NCBI RefSeq assembly: GCF_028736035.1
Contig: NZ_CP117866.1
Span: forward strand, 3,906,001 to 3,970,000
Length of the DNA: 64,000 bases
Direction: 5' to 3'
DNA from: Streptomyces sp. T12
GTDB taxonomy: Bacteria; Actinomycetota; Actinomycetes; Streptomycetales; Streptomycetaceae
Shown piece by piece: positions 24,973 to 33,822 of this stretch (its first letter is position 1; each line of letters starts with the position of its first letter). The position numbers were made by a program, and so were the translations under genes. Under the pieces are notes generated by a model. It saw only the letters and a list, made by a program, of their open reading frames with translations, was not told where the DNA came from and ran no database searches.

Positions 24973-26672
24973 GCCTGGCCTCCGTCCTGTCCGTACGCCT
25001 GGTCATGCGGTCCCATGGCACCGGGCGCCTCGAAGAACGACGGGTTGACCCCGCCGGCCCCGGGGCCCGCCTGGTGAGGGATACGCGGCTCGTCGCCGTC
25101 CTGTTCGTCGTCGTCGGCCGCCGCGTGCGCCTCGCGTTCGGCGACGACCTCCTTGACGGCGTCCACCACGCCCCGGTAGCCGGAGCAGCGGCACAGGTTG
25201 CCACACAGGGCCTGGCGGGTCTCCAGCTCGGTCGGGGCCGGGTTGCCCTCCAGCAGGTCGTGCACGGTCATCGCCATGCCCGGCACGCAGAAGCCGCACT
25301 GCACGGCGCCGCACCGCGCGAGCGCCCGCTGCACGTCCGACGGCTGCCCGTCCTGGGCGAGGCCCTCGACCGTACGGACCTCGGCGCCGGCGGCGGTCAC
25401 GGCGGGCACCAGGCAGGACGCGACGAGCCGCCCGTCGACCTGGACGTTGCACGCCCCGCACTCGCCCTGCGAACAGCCGTCCTTGGCGCCCGCGAGCCCG
25501 AGCCGCTCGCGCAGCACGTAGAGCAGCGACTCGCCGATCCAGGCGTCCGAGACGGGCCGGTCGGCGCCGTTGACCCGCAGGACGTAGGAGGCGAGGGGGT
25601 GTTCCTCGCCGGGGAGCGCGGGTACGTCGTCGGAGGCGGCGGCCTGCGCGGAGTCCTCGGCGGCCTCCGGGTCGGGGTCGCCGCCCTCGGCCGCCCCGGC
25701 CGCCCCGGACTCGGCGGGCGCGGCGGGCGCGGCGGGCGCGGCGGAAGCCTCTGCGGGGCCCTCGGCGGCCTCTGGGGCGCCTTGGGCGTCAGTGGCGGCC
25801 TCACCGGACTCAGGAGCGCTCCGTGAAGCCTCTGAGGCGGTCTCGGCCGGCGGCTCGGACGCGAGCGCGGACGGCTCCCCGGAAGCGTGCGCGGCGGAAC
25901 CGGGCTCCACGCGTGCGTGCGGGTCCGGGCCGGGCCGCTCGCCGGGCTGGTCGGTGGCGTGTACGGCGTGGCGGTCGTCGGCGTGCGCCCCGGGCCGTCC
26001 CGGCTGCCGGGGCTCGTGCCCGGCTCCCGTCAGCTCCCCGGTCGCCGGGTCGGCTCCCACCGCCTCGTCGGTCGCCGCCGCGGCCTCGGCCTGCTGCCCC
26101 CACGGCTGCCCGGTCGCCTGGGTCGCCCAGGGTGCGGGCGCGCCGCCCGGCAGTGTGGCCGGAGGGGTTCCGCCCCACTGCTCGACGAGCGACGACGTGG
26201 TGAACTCACCCGATTCGTCCGGAAGATCCCCGCCGGCGACGGGAATCGACCACTGCCCGGTGACGTCCTGACCAGGTGCGGGAACGGCCTCCTGACCTGC
26301 CGCGGCCTCCGAGAAGTTCCACTGCTGGGTGGCCCCGGGGTTGTACGCGAACTGGCCGGTGCCCCCGTCCTGCGGGACGGCGTTCGGGTCGGGCCACTGG
26401 GCGCCCTCGACGGGCGCGCCCGCGACCGGCCAGGCACCAGGGGCCGCGGGGTCGATGTCCCCGGTCGGTCCCTGCGCGACCGTTATCCGCGGCGGCACAT
26501 AGCCGTGGCCGGGCGCGGCGAGCGGGCTGTCGGAGGAGGCCAGGAGGGCGTCGATGCCCCCTTCGGGCAGCTTGACGAAGGCGGTGGCGCCGTCGTCGTA
26601 GTCGCCCTGGGGCAGCGGGTCCCACCGGCTCCCGCTCTGGGGCGTGCCCTCTCCGTGCTGGTCGTCGGTCAT
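24969..26672 (-). CDS. Xanthine dehydrogenase-family 2Fe-2S subunit with ~370-residue disordered N-terminal extension
   Basis: 567 residues from the ATG of MTDDQHGEGTPQ; enzymes of this family usually have ~160. Residues 1-370 are Ala/Pro/Gly/Glu-rich and low complexity (for example AAPAAPAAPAESGAAGAAEG). The C-terminal ~190 hold both clusters: GCSQGECGACNVQVDG with a following Cys for the plant-type cluster, and CGAVQCGFCVPGMAM plus CGNLCRCSGYRGVV for the helical one. Both junctions in the operon overlap by 4 bases (with the FAD subunit before and Mo subunit after). The extension may tether or shield the complex; no function can be read from it. Confidence 0.85.
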   Translation of the reverse strand: MTDDQHGEGTPQSGSRWDPLPQGDYDDGATAFVKLPEGGIDALLASSDSPLAAPGHGYVPPRITVAQGPTGDIDPAAPGAWPVAGAPVEGAQWPDPNAVPQDGGTGQFAYNPGATQQWNFSEAAAGQEAVPAPGQDVTGQWSIPVAGGDLPDESGEFTTSSLVEQWGGTPPATLPGGAPAPWATQATGQPWGQQAEAAAATDEAVGADPATGELTGAGHEPRQPGRPGAHADDRHAVHATDQPGERPGPDPHARVEPGSAAHASGEPSALASEPPAETASEASRSAPESGEAATDAQGAPEAAEGPAEASAAPAAPAAPAESGAAGAAEGGDPDPEAAEDSAQAAASDDVPALPGEEHPLASYVLRVNGADRPVSDAWIGESLLYVLRERLGLAGAKDGCSQGECGACNVQVDGRLVASCLVPAVTAAGAEVRTVEGLAQDGQPSDVQRALARCGAVQCGFCVPGMAMTVHDLLEGNPAPTELETRQALCGNLCRCSGYRGVVDAVKEVVAEREAHAAADDDEQDGDEPRIPHQAGPGAGGVNPSFFEAPGAMGPHDQAYGQDGGQA

Positions 26673-27562
26673 GACAGTGCCCTCCCCAGTGCTCGTCGGG
26701 CCAGCGCGGCGACGGTGCGCCGCAGGTGCAGTACGGCGGGCGGATGCTGGGTCACGGAGCCGTCCTCGGCCGGGGCCGGGTCGGGGATGCAGGCCGCGGA
26801 GACGTACTCGCCGAAGGCGTGCAGCGCCTCCGGGACGATCGCGCGGTTGTTGTCCCAGTCGATCAGCTGGGCGACCCAGTGCTCGGCCTCCAGCGGCCTG
26901 AGCGCCATCGGCGCTATGGCACCCACGGCGCACCTGACTCCGCGCCGGGCGGGGTCGAGGACGACCGCGACGGACGCCATCGCGCGCCCCGGGCCGGTGC
27001 GGCCGGTGGCCTTGAGGAAGACCTGCGGGGCGTGCAGCAGCGGCACGCGCACGTAGCCGATGAGTTCGCCGGCGCGCAGCATCTCCATGCCCGCCAGCAG
27101 GTGCGACACCGGGATCTCCCGGCGGGCTCCGCCCGGGCCCGCGATGATCAGGGTCGCTTCGAGGGCGGCGAGGACCGGCAGCGCGTCACCGGTCGGGGAC
27201 GCCGAGGCGATGTTGCCGCCGAGCGTGCCCGCGTTGCGGATCTGCGGCGGACCGGCGGCGCGCGCGGCGGCCGCGAGCGCCGGGATCAGGGCGGCGAAGT
27301 CGGGGCGGCCCATACGCGCGTGCGTGAGTCCGGCACCCAGCAGAGCGTGGCCGTCCTGGTACTGCCAGCCACGGATCTCGCTGATCCGGCCGAGGCCGAC
27401 CAGTGCGGCGGGCCTGAGCTGTCCGGAGTTGACGGCGGCCATGAGGTCGGTGCCGCCCGCGACGGGCACGGCGGCGGGCGTGGCGGCGAGTGCTGCCACG
27501 GCCTCGTCCAGCGTCGTGGGCAGCGTGACGGCCTGCGCCGCCTGCGGTGTGTGCGTGGTCAA
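26669..27562 (-). CDS. Xanthine dehydrogenase-family FAD-binding subunit
   Basis: 297 residues from a TTG start (LTTHTPQAAQAVTLPTTLDE) with GGAAGGGG upstream. FAD-binding signature: AVPVAGGTDLMAAVNSGQLR (pyrophosphate loop) and RNAGTLGGNIASASPTGD (second loop). The C-terminal CO-dehydrogenase-flavoprotein domain contains FLKATGRTGPGRAMASVAV. First gene of the operon, overlapping the Fe-S subunit by 4 bases. It passes electrons from the iron-sulfur clusters to NAD+ or O2. The 225 bases upstream are non-coding and hold its promoter; I see no clear operator. Confidence 0.87.
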   Translation of the reverse strand: MTTHTPQAAQAVTLPTTLDEAVAALAATPAAVPVAGGTDLMAAVNSGQLRPAALVGLGRISEIRGWQYQDGHALLGAGLTHARMGRPDFAALIPALAAAARAAGPPQIRNAGTLGGNIASASPTGDALPVLAALEATLIIAGPGGARREIPVSHLLAGMEMLRAGELIGYVRVPLLHAPQVFLKATGRTGPGRAMASVAVVLDPARRGVRCAVGAIAPMALRPLEAEHWVAQLIDWDNNRAIVPEALHAFGEYVSAACIPDPAPAEDGSVTQHPPAVLHLRRTVAALARRALGRALS

Positions 27563-27787
27563 ACCGGCTGCCCCTTCCCGCTGCCCCACCTGGTCCCACC
27601 TGTGCTGCCGTACGGTACGTGCTGACAGGGCGGACGTGGCAACTCTGGCACATCTTCGCAGGACCCGAAGACAGGGGTCCGCTAGGAGGCATTCGCCCAC
27701 CTCATCAGGGAGATGGTCCGTTTTCGTACGGCATCACCGGTGCATGCCGATTGACACTCTTCGGTGACACCTTGCCGGTTTTTTCCA

Positions 27788-29413
27788 TTACCTGTTCGGG
27801 GGCGGGCCGTCGATCGGACGGCCGAGCACACCGGGGCGCCGCTGCCACGGCCGCGGTCCCGTCGGCGGGCGGTACGCGACTCCCAGGGCGTCGAGCCGTC
27901 CGTAGTGGGCGGCCATCCGCCGCTCGAAGCCGGCGAAGTCCCGCTCCGCCGAGTCCGGCAGGCGGCTCCAGGCCACCTCGCTGAAGGCGACGAGGCGCGG
28001 GAACGCCTGGTAGTCCACGCGCGCCTGGTCCTCCATCACCTCGGTCCACACGTTGGCCTGCGTCCCGAGCACGTGCGGGACCTCGTCCGGCGTCAACTCC
28101 GCGGGAACGGGCTCGAACCGATAGACGTCCTCCAGGGTGCGCACGTATCCGATCGGCACCGGCTCGTCGGCGCCCGCGTCCTGACGGTGGTCCAGATACA
28201 CCTGCTGCTCGGGGCACATGACGACGTCGTGGCCCGCGCGAGCCGCCGCGATGCCGCCCGCGTACCCGCGCCACGAGGACACCGCCGCGCCGGGGGCGAG
28301 ACCGCCCTCCAGGATCTCGTCCCAGCCGATCAGCCGGCGCCCGCGCGCGGCGAGCCAGCTGTCGAAGTGGCCGATGAACCACGCCTGGAGCTCGTCCTCG
28401 TCCTTCAGCCCGAGTTCCCTGATGCGCTCCTGTGCCGTAGCCGACTGCCGCCACTGGTCCTTGAGGCATTCGTCGCCCCCGACATGAATGAACTCCGAAG
28501 GGAACAGCTCCAGGACTTCCTCGAACACCCCCTCGTAGAAGCGCAGGGTGTTGTCAGTGGGGGCGAGTACGTTCGGATTGATCCCCCAGGTGTCCCAGAC
28601 CGAGAGTGCGGAGCCCCCCTCAATGGATGCAGTGATGACGTCGGTGTTGCCGAGTTCCGGGTACGCGGCGATCGCGGCCTGCGAGTGTCCGGGTACGTCG
28701 ATTTCCGGGACGACGGTGATATGCCGCTCGGCGGCGTACGCGACGATCTCGCGGATGTCGTCCTGCGTGTAGTAGCCACCGTGCGGCTTCTCCTCCCACA
28801 GCGGGGAGGCCCGATGGCCGAATTTGGTGCGCGCCCGCCAGGAGCCGACCTCGGTGAGCCGGGGGTACTTCTCGATCTCGACGCGCCAGCCCTGGTCGTC
28901 CGTCAGGTGGAAGTGGAAGACGTTGAGTTTGTGGGCGGCCATCAGGTCCAGGTAGCGCAGGACGCCGTCCTTGGGCATGAAGTGCCGGGCGACGTCGAGC
29001 ATGAGGCCGCGCCAGCGGAATCGGGGGGAGTCCCGGATCTCCGTCAGGGGCAGCCGCCACGTACGGCCGGGTAGGGGTGCGCGCCGGAAGGCGTCGGGGC
29101 CGAGAAGCTGGCGCAGCGTCTGGGCGCCCCAGAAGACACCGGCGGGCGAGCCGCCCTGGATGTGGACGCCGTGGGGGGCGATGACGAGGCGGTAGGCCTC
29201 GGCGTCGAGGCCGGGCCGGACGGACAGATGGAGGACGTCGTACTCGTCCCCCTTCTTGGGCGGCAGCGCGAGCCCGGTCGCCGCGCCGAGCGTCGCGCGC
29301 AGCCATCGCGCGGTGTCCTCGGTGCCCGGCGCGGCCTCGATCCCGAAGCCGTCGCCGAGTTCGAGGAAGCCCGTGGCCCGCTCCATCCGGTGAGGTGCCG
29401 GAATGAGATCCAT
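27788..29413 (-). CDS. GH20 β-N-acetylhexosaminidase, cytoplasmic
   Basis: 541 residues without a signal peptide. The N-terminal GH20b domain (LHLSVRPGLDAEAYRLVIAP) precedes the catalytic barrel: FRWRGLMLDVARHFMPKDG, FHFHLTDDQGWRVEIEKYP, PEIDVPGHSQAAIAAYPEL, and the catalytic Asp-Glu pair in FIHVGGDECLKDQW. Trp residues of the sugar pocket occur in VLGTQANVWTEVMED. It lies 14 bases downstream of the ABC permease and closes the operon. Task: release of GlcNAc from imported chitobiose or other HexNAc oligosaccharides. Confidence 0.92.
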   Translation of the reverse strand: MDLIPAPHRMERATGFLELGDGFGIEAAPGTEDTARWLRATLGAATGLALPPKKGDEYDVLHLSVRPGLDAEAYRLVIAPHGVHIQGGSPAGVFWGAQTLRQLLGPDAFRRAPLPGRTWRLPLTEIRDSPRFRWRGLMLDVARHFMPKDGVLRYLDLMAAHKLNVFHFHLTDDQGWRVEIEKYPRLTEVGSWRARTKFGHRASPLWEEKPHGGYYTQDDIREIVAYAAERHITVVPEIDVPGHSQAAIAAYPELGNTDVITASIEGGSALSVWDTWGINPNVLAPTDNTLRFYEGVFEEVLELFPSEFIHVGGDECLKDQWRQSATAQERIRELGLKDEDELQAWFIGHFDSWLAARGRRLIGWDEILEGGLAPGAAVSSWRGYAGGIAAARAGHDVVMCPEQQVYLDHRQDAGADEPVPIGYVRTLEDVYRFEPVPAELTPDEVPHVLGTQANVWTEVMEDQARVDYQAFPRLVAFSEVAWSRLPDSAERDFAGFERRMAAHYGRLDALGVAYRPPTGPRPWQRRPGVLGRPIDGPPPNR

Positions 29414-29427
29414 GAGTGATCAGCCTT

Positions 29428-30279
29428 TCAGTCCTTGACCGCGCCGCCCAGCCCGGACACCAGCCGTCGCTGCACGAGCACGAAGAAGATCAGCACCGGA
29501 ATCGTCATCACCGTGGACGCCGCCATCACCCCGCCCCAGTCCGGCTCGTCCGGCTTGTAGAAGACGAGCAGGGCCATCGGCAGGGTCGACTGCGAAGTGT
29601 CGCTGATGATGAAGGACTTGGCGAACAGGAAGTCGTTCCAGGCCGAGATGAAGGAAAACACGCTCGTGGCCACGAGCCCCGGGAAGACCAGCGGAAAAAG
29701 GATCTGCCACAGGAATCTCGACCGGCTCGCCCCGTCGATGTAGGCGGCCTCCTCCAAGGCCTCGGGAACCGCCTTCACAAACCCCCGCAGCATCCAGATC
29801 GCGAACGGCAGCGAGAAGGCGATGTGCGGCAGGATCAGCGAGCTGAGCGTGTTCAGTTGGCCGAAGTCCCGCATGAGGAAGAACAGCGGGATCGTCAGGG
29901 CCTCCACCGGCACCATCTGGGCCACCAGAAACATGATCAGCAAGGTGGTCCGGAAGCGGAAGCGGAATCGTGTCACCGCGGTCGCGGCGAGAAACGCGAT
30001 CAACGCCGAGACGATCACGACCGTGCAGGCGACGACAAGGCTGTTGAGGAAGTAACGGCCGAATTCGTTCTGCTCGAAGACCCGCCGGAAGGAATCCAGG
30101 GAGGGCGCCAGTGTCCAGGGCCGGGGCTCGCTGGACTCGATCTCCCCGGCCGGCTTGAAGGCGCTGAGCACCATCCAGTACAGCGGAAACGCCACCACCA
30201 CGGCGATCAGCAGCGCGGACGCCTCCGCCAGCAGCCGCCAGGGGCGCCGTACGAACGTCACGGAACTCACGAACCTCAC
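29428..30279 (-). CDS. Carbohydrate ABC transporter permease (MalG type)
   Basis: 283 residues from GTG (VRFVSSVTFVRR), which overlaps the stop of the first permease (GTGA). Six hydrophobic segments. The ATPase-coupling EAA loop is EALEEAAYIDGASRSRFLWQ, and the MalG-type ending is RRLVSGLGGAVKD. With the partner permease and the lipoprotein it forms an importer. No ATPase gene is present; Streptomyces sugar importers usually share MsiK encoded elsewhere. Confidence 0.9.
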   Translation of the reverse strand: MRFVSSVTFVRRPWRLLAEASALLIAVVVAFPLYWMVLSAFKPAGEIESSEPRPWTLAPSLDSFRRVFEQNEFGRYFLNSLVVACTVVIVSALIAFLAATAVTRFRFRFRTTLLIMFLVAQMVPVEALTIPLFFLMRDFGQLNTLSSLILPHIAFSLPFAIWMLRGFVKAVPEALEEAAYIDGASRSRFLWQILFPLVFPGLVATSVFSFISAWNDFLFAKSFIISDTSQSTLPMALLVFYKPDEPDWGGVMAASTVMTIPVLIFFVLVQRRLVSGLGGAVKD

Positions 30280-31172
30280 AGCTCCTCCCCCTGCCTGCGC
30301 AGCAACCGCAGATACACCAGCGTCACCGCCAGCAGGATCAGCAGCATCACCACACCGATCGCCGAGCCCAGGCTGTACTGCGAGGACGCGAAGGCCTTTT
30401 GGTAGGCGTACACGTTCAGCACGAGGTTCTGGCCCGCGATGCCGCCGCCGTTCGTCATGACGTAGATCTGCGTGAAGACCTTGAAGTCCCAGATGACGGA
30501 CTGGATGGTGACGACCACCAGGATCGGCCGCAGCATCGGCGCCAGCACCGACCGCCAGATCCGCCACTGCGAGGCACCGTCCAGCGCGGCGGCCTCCAGT
30601 ACCTCCGCCGGTACGGCACGGATGCCGGCGTACACCGTCACCATCACGAACGGGAAGGAGCACCAGACCACTTCGAGCAGGACCAGGAAGAAGGCACTGA
30701 AGCGCCCGTACGTCCACGAGTGGTCGCCGAGCCCCAGCATCCGGTTCACCGGCCCGAAGTCCGGGTCGAACAGGAACAGCCACACCGTCGAGCCGGTGAT
30801 GGCGGGCGTCGCCCACGCCCCCATCGCGGCCAGCATCAGCGCGAGGCGCGGCACGGCACGCACGCGCGTGAGCAACACGGCGAGCGCACAGCCGACGGCG
30901 AGGGTCGACACGACGCAGGCCGCCGCGAAGACGACCGTCGCCAGCAGCACCTGCCAGAACTGCTCGTCGCCGAAGAGCTCCGCATAGTTCCCGAAGCCCT
31001 GGAAGGTGGTGGGTTCCCCACCGCTGACCTGCGCCTGGGTGTACTGGAAGAACGAGATCAGCCCGAGCTGGTAGACGGGGTAGACGAGCAGGCCGGCGAG
31101 GACGACGAGAGCGGGGGCGAGGTAGAGCCAAGGTGTGCTCCAACGCCCCATGGGGCGCGGGGAACTGGTCAT
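30276..31172 (-). CDS. Carbohydrate ABC transporter permease (MalF type)
   Basis: 298 residues from the ATG of MTSSPRPMGRWSTPW, overlapping the stop of the substrate-binding protein gene. Six transmembrane segments (LYLAPALVVLAGLLVYPVYQ is the first). EAA loop: VLEAAALDGASQWRIWRSVL. Pairs with the second permease. Confidence 0.9.
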   Translation of the reverse strand: MTSSPRPMGRWSTPWLYLAPALVVLAGLLVYPVYQLGLISFFQYTQAQVSGGEPTTFQGFGNYAELFGDEQFWQVLLATVVFAAACVVSTLAVGCALAVLLTRVRAVPRLALMLAAMGAWATPAITGSTVWLFLFDPDFGPVNRMLGLGDHSWTYGRFSAFFLVLLEVVWCSFPFVMVTVYAGIRAVPAEVLEAAALDGASQWRIWRSVLAPMLRPILVVVTIQSVIWDFKVFTQIYVMTNGGGIAGQNLVLNVYAYQKAFASSQYSLGSAIGVVMLLILLAVTLVYLRLLRRQGEEL

Positions 31173-32464
31173 CCGGCGGAGCCAAACGCCTCGTCCATCT
31201 TCTTGGCGGCGTCCTCGGAAGCCGCCGCCACGTCCTTCTTGCCGCTGATGACCTCCTGGAACATCGTCGGCAGCACCAGCGAGGAGTCGATCTGTGCCCA
31301 CGCAGGCGAGGCCGGGACGAACTTGGTGCCCGCCGACAGGGTCTGCGCGAACGGCTTGACGTACGGCTCCTCCGCCGCGACCTGCTGCCTCACGTCGGAG
31401 AAGGTCGGCAGGAAGCCCATCGCCTCGAACATGGATGCCTGGGTCTTCTTGGACGTCAGCTGCTCCATCAGCTCGACCGCCAGCGTGCGGTGCGAGGTGC
31501 TCTTCAGTACGCCGATGTTGTTGCCCCCCGCGAACGCCGGGGCGATGGAGCCCGCCTCGACCCCCGGCAGCGGCACCACCGCGTACTTGCCCTTCACCTT
31601 CCCGGCCTCCACGGCGGTGTGGCTGAAGTCGCCGCCGATCGCCATGCCCGCCTTGCCGGCCGCGAACGCGGTGACGGTGTCGTTGCCACCCATGCCCGCG
31701 CACTTGGCGGCGGGACAGTTGTCGTCGGTGAAGAGCGAGGTGTAGGCCTTGATGCCCTTCTGCGCGGCGGCGCTGTCGATCGCCGAGGCGTACGAGCCAC
31801 CCTTGCCCGCCGCGATCTCACCGCCGTTGGCCCACACGAACGGCATCGCGCCGTACGTGTACGCACCGCCGACCACGAGCCCGTACAGCTCGGGCTTCGC
31901 GGCGCGGATCTTGCGTGCCGTCATCGCCAACTCGGCCATCGTCTTCGGGACTTCGAGGCCGAGTTCCTCGAAGACGTCCGTGCGGTAGTACAGGGCGCGG
32001 ACTCCGACGTAGAAGGGTGCGCCGTAGATCTTGCCGTCCACGGTGACGGACTGCCTGGCCGTGGGGTCGGTGTCCTTGGCCTCGCTCCAGTCGCCGAACT
32101 CCTCGGTGACGTCGAGGAGTCCGCCGTCCTTCACATAGCCGGCGGTGTCGGTGTTGCCGTACTCCATCACGTCGGGAGCGGAGTCCGGGTCATTGAAGGC
32201 GGCCTTGACGCGTTGGGCGCGGGTCTCGATCGGGATGTACTCGACGTCGACCTCGGTGCCCTTGTGGGCCTTCTCGAAGGCGGTGACGACGGAGTCGACC
32301 GCCTTCTCCTTCGGTTTGTTGCCGACTTCCTGGAAGAGCCAGACCCGCAGGGTGCCGGTCTTCTCGTCCTTGCCGGAGGAGGAGTTGGTGGAGGTCTGGG
32401 GTGCGCAGGCGGCGGCGACCAGGGTGACGGCCGCGAGCGCGGTGAGTCGGACGGACAGCTTCAT
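31169..32464 (-). CDS. ABC transporter substrate-binding lipoprotein, chitooligosaccharide/HexNAc type
   Basis: 431 residues with GGAGGAG before the ATG. Lipoprotein signal: MKLSVRLTALAAVTLVAA then the lipobox AAAC at residue ~20, so it is anchored to the outer face of the membrane. The body is family 1 extracellular solute-binding protein (PDVMEYGNTDTAGYVKDGGL; GVRALYYRTDVFEELGLEVP; GKAGMAIGGDFSHT). First gene of the importer-GH20 operon, which argues for N-acetylhexosamine oligomers as cargo. A DasR-like site and a separate palindrome lie upstream. Confidence 0.9.
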   Translation of the reverse strand: MKLSVRLTALAAVTLVAAACAPQTSTNSSSGKDEKTGTLRVWLFQEVGNKPKEKAVDSVVTAFEKAHKGTEVDVEYIPIETRAQRVKAAFNDPDSAPDVMEYGNTDTAGYVKDGGLLDVTEEFGDWSEAKDTDPTARQSVTVDGKIYGAPFYVGVRALYYRTDVFEELGLEVPKTMAELAMTARKIRAAKPELYGLVVGGAYTYGAMPFVWANGGEIAAGKGGSYASAIDSAAAQKGIKAYTSLFTDDNCPAAKCAGMGGNDTVTAFAAGKAGMAIGGDFSHTAVEAGKVKGKYAVVPLPGVEAGSIAPAFAGGNNIGVLKSTSHRTLAVELMEQLTSKKTQASMFEAMGFLPTFSDVRQQVAAEEPYVKPFAQTLSAGTKFVPASPAWAQIDSSLVLPTMFQEVISGKKDVAAASEDAAKKMDEAFGSAG

Positions 32465-32486
32465 GGAGTGCTCCTCCGATGAGGTG

Positions 32487-32501
32487 TTGCAACATGCGCA
32501 A
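32487..32501. promoter_or_regulatory. LacI/ROK-type operator-like palindrome upstream of the ABC operon
   Basis: TTGCAACATGCGCAA: TTGC and GCAA arms flank a 7-base centre, 23 bases before the lipoprotein start. Similar TTGC(N)GCAA palindromes are typical sugar-regulator sites in Streptomyces. Confidence 0.4.
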
Positions 32502-32558
32502 TGACGGTTTCGCTGTGCACAACACTCGGAGGCTAGGGACTTCATGAACACGCCCACA

Positions 32559-32574
32559 AGAGGTCTCAACCACT
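32559..32574. promoter_or_regulatory. Putative DasR-responsive element (dre)
   Basis: AGAGGTCTCAACCACT matches 12 of 16 positions of the dre consensus ACTGGTCTAGACCACT, including both GGTCT and ACCACT. It is ~95 bases upstream of the substrate-binding protein gene. DasR is the GlcNAc-6-P-responsive GntR regulator of chitin and aminosugar genes, which fits the operon content. Confidence 0.5.
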
Positions 32575-32617
32575 CTGTGACCGGCAGGCGCACTCCCTGC
32601 AACGCGCGGGCAGCACA

Positions 32618-32656
32618 AAGGCCCCCAGGGCGCGCAAAACGCACCTTGGGGGCCTT
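32618..32656. terminator. Terminator downstream of the DUF3039 gene
   Basis: AAGGCCCCCAGG pairs with CCTTGGGGGCCTT (one mismatch) around an A-rich loop. Confidence 0.75.
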
Positions 32657-32680
32657 ACGTCTGCCGGACTGGAGGACGGC

Positions 32681-32968
32681 TTACTTGTCGCCCTTGCCCT
32701 TGCCCTTGTCGTCGCCGCCGGCGCCCATGGACTCGTAGATCTCCTTGCACATGGGACACACCGGGTACTTCTTCGGGTCGCGGCCGGGCACCCAGACCTT
32801 GCCGCAGAGCGCCACGACGGGGGTGCCGTCGAGGGCGCTCGCCATGATCTTGTCCTTCTGGACGTAGTGGGCGAAGCGCTCGTGGTCGCCGTCGCCGTGG
32901 GACACCTGTGGCGTCGGCTCTACGAGGGTTCCCGTACCAGTCCCGCGCTCGGGCTCGAGAGTGCTCAT
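32681..32968 (-). CDS. DUF3039-domain zinc-ribbon-like protein
   Basis: 95 residues from the ATG of MSTLEPERGTGTG. The core reads ERFAHYVQKDKIMASALDG, then a CGKVW...CPMC cysteine set that probably binds zinc. The tail is Lys/Gly-rich (GGDDKGKGKGDK). This is the actinobacterial DUF3039 family, commonly next to murA and the YqgE gene; function unknown. It follows the YqgE-family gene on the same strand. Confidence 0.82.
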   Translation of the reverse strand: MSTLEPERGTGTGTLVEPTPQVSHGDGDHERFAHYVQKDKIMASALDGTPVVALCGKVWVPGRDPKKYPVCPMCKEIYESMGAGGDDKGKGKGDK

Positions 32969-32997
32969 GACGCCAAGGGTACTGAAGCTCACAGGCA

Positions 32998-33570
32998 TCA
33001 GTTGAGCGAAGGGTCGTCCGGGTACGTGGCCACCATCGCGAGCTCGTTGCGCTGACGGCGCAGGACCTCGCGCCAGAGTCTTTCCGGCGAGGGCGAGGAG
33101 ACGTCTCCCGGCTCGGACTCGACGACGTACCAGGCGCCCTCGACCAGCTCGTCCTCCAGCTGGCCGGGGCCCCAGCCCGCGTACCCGGCGAAGATTCTCA
33201 GGCTGCCGACGGCCGAGGCGAGCAGTTCCGGCGGCGCCTCCAGATCCACGAGCCCGATCGCGCCGTGCACCCGGCGCCAGCCGAGCGGGGCGCTCTCGCC
33301 GTACGCGTCGCCGGGGATGACGGCGACGCCGAGCGCCGAGTCGAGGGACACCGGCCCGCCCTGGAAGACGACGCCTGGTTCGCCGGCGAGGTCCGCCCAG
33401 CCCTCCAGGATGTCACCCACGTCCACGGGGGTCGGACGGTTGAGGACGACACCGAGGGAGCCCTCCTCGTCGTGGTCGAGAAGGAGCACCACCGCGCGGT
33501 CGAAGTTCGGGTCCGCCAGGGCGGGCGTTGCCACGAGCAGCCGTCCTGTGAGCGAGGACACCTCGGTCAT
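32998..33570 (-). CDS. YqgE/AlgH family protein
   Basis: 190 residues from the ATG of MTEVSSLTGRLLVATP (an ATG three codons upstream is also possible and has a slightly better RBS). Family signature: FDRAVVLLLDHDEEGSLGVV then LNRPT, FQGGPVSLDSALGVAV, and YAGWGPGQLEDELVEGAWYV. The biochemical role of UPF0301 proteins is unresolved. Convergent or regulatory links are not visible; it lies divergently from murA. Confidence 0.88.
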   Translation of the reverse strand: MTEVSSLTGRLLVATPALADPNFDRAVVLLLDHDEEGSLGVVLNRPTPVDVGDILEGWADLAGEPGVVFQGGPVSLDSALGVAVIPGDAYGESAPLGWRRVHGAIGLVDLEAPPELLASAVGSLRIFAGYAGWGPGQLEDELVEGAWYVVESEPGDVSSPSPERLWREVLRRQRNELAMVATYPDDPSLN

Positions 33571-33822
33571 GCCAGACATGATCCCGCATCTTCCCTTCAT
33601 GTGGGGAGGCAATGCCGGTTCGGGAGTGAATGCAGCTCAGGGCGGAAAGGAGCGCCACGGGCGCACGGCCGCCATGGTGACCGTTTGTGCCCGGCGGGGA
33701 ACGGTTCGTGTTGTGACACAGCTATGACGATCCTGAGCCGTCCTTGGGCTTACTGAAGGGGGGGCGACGGCGATTACCCTTTCCCTCCTGGCCCCTGCCC
33801 AACTCATCGGAACGCGAGATAC

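Noticed and set aside
21934..25077. 1,047-codon plus-strand open frame
   Set aside because: Antisense to the molybdenum subunit and kinase genes; composition (Arg/His/Gly/Val) is that of a shadow frame.
30276..31703. Long permease with a 177-residue N-terminal extension
   Set aside because: The extra part is antisense-like Gly/Arg-rich sequence overlapping the lipoprotein gene in another frame; the ATG overlapping the lipoprotein stop is the real start.
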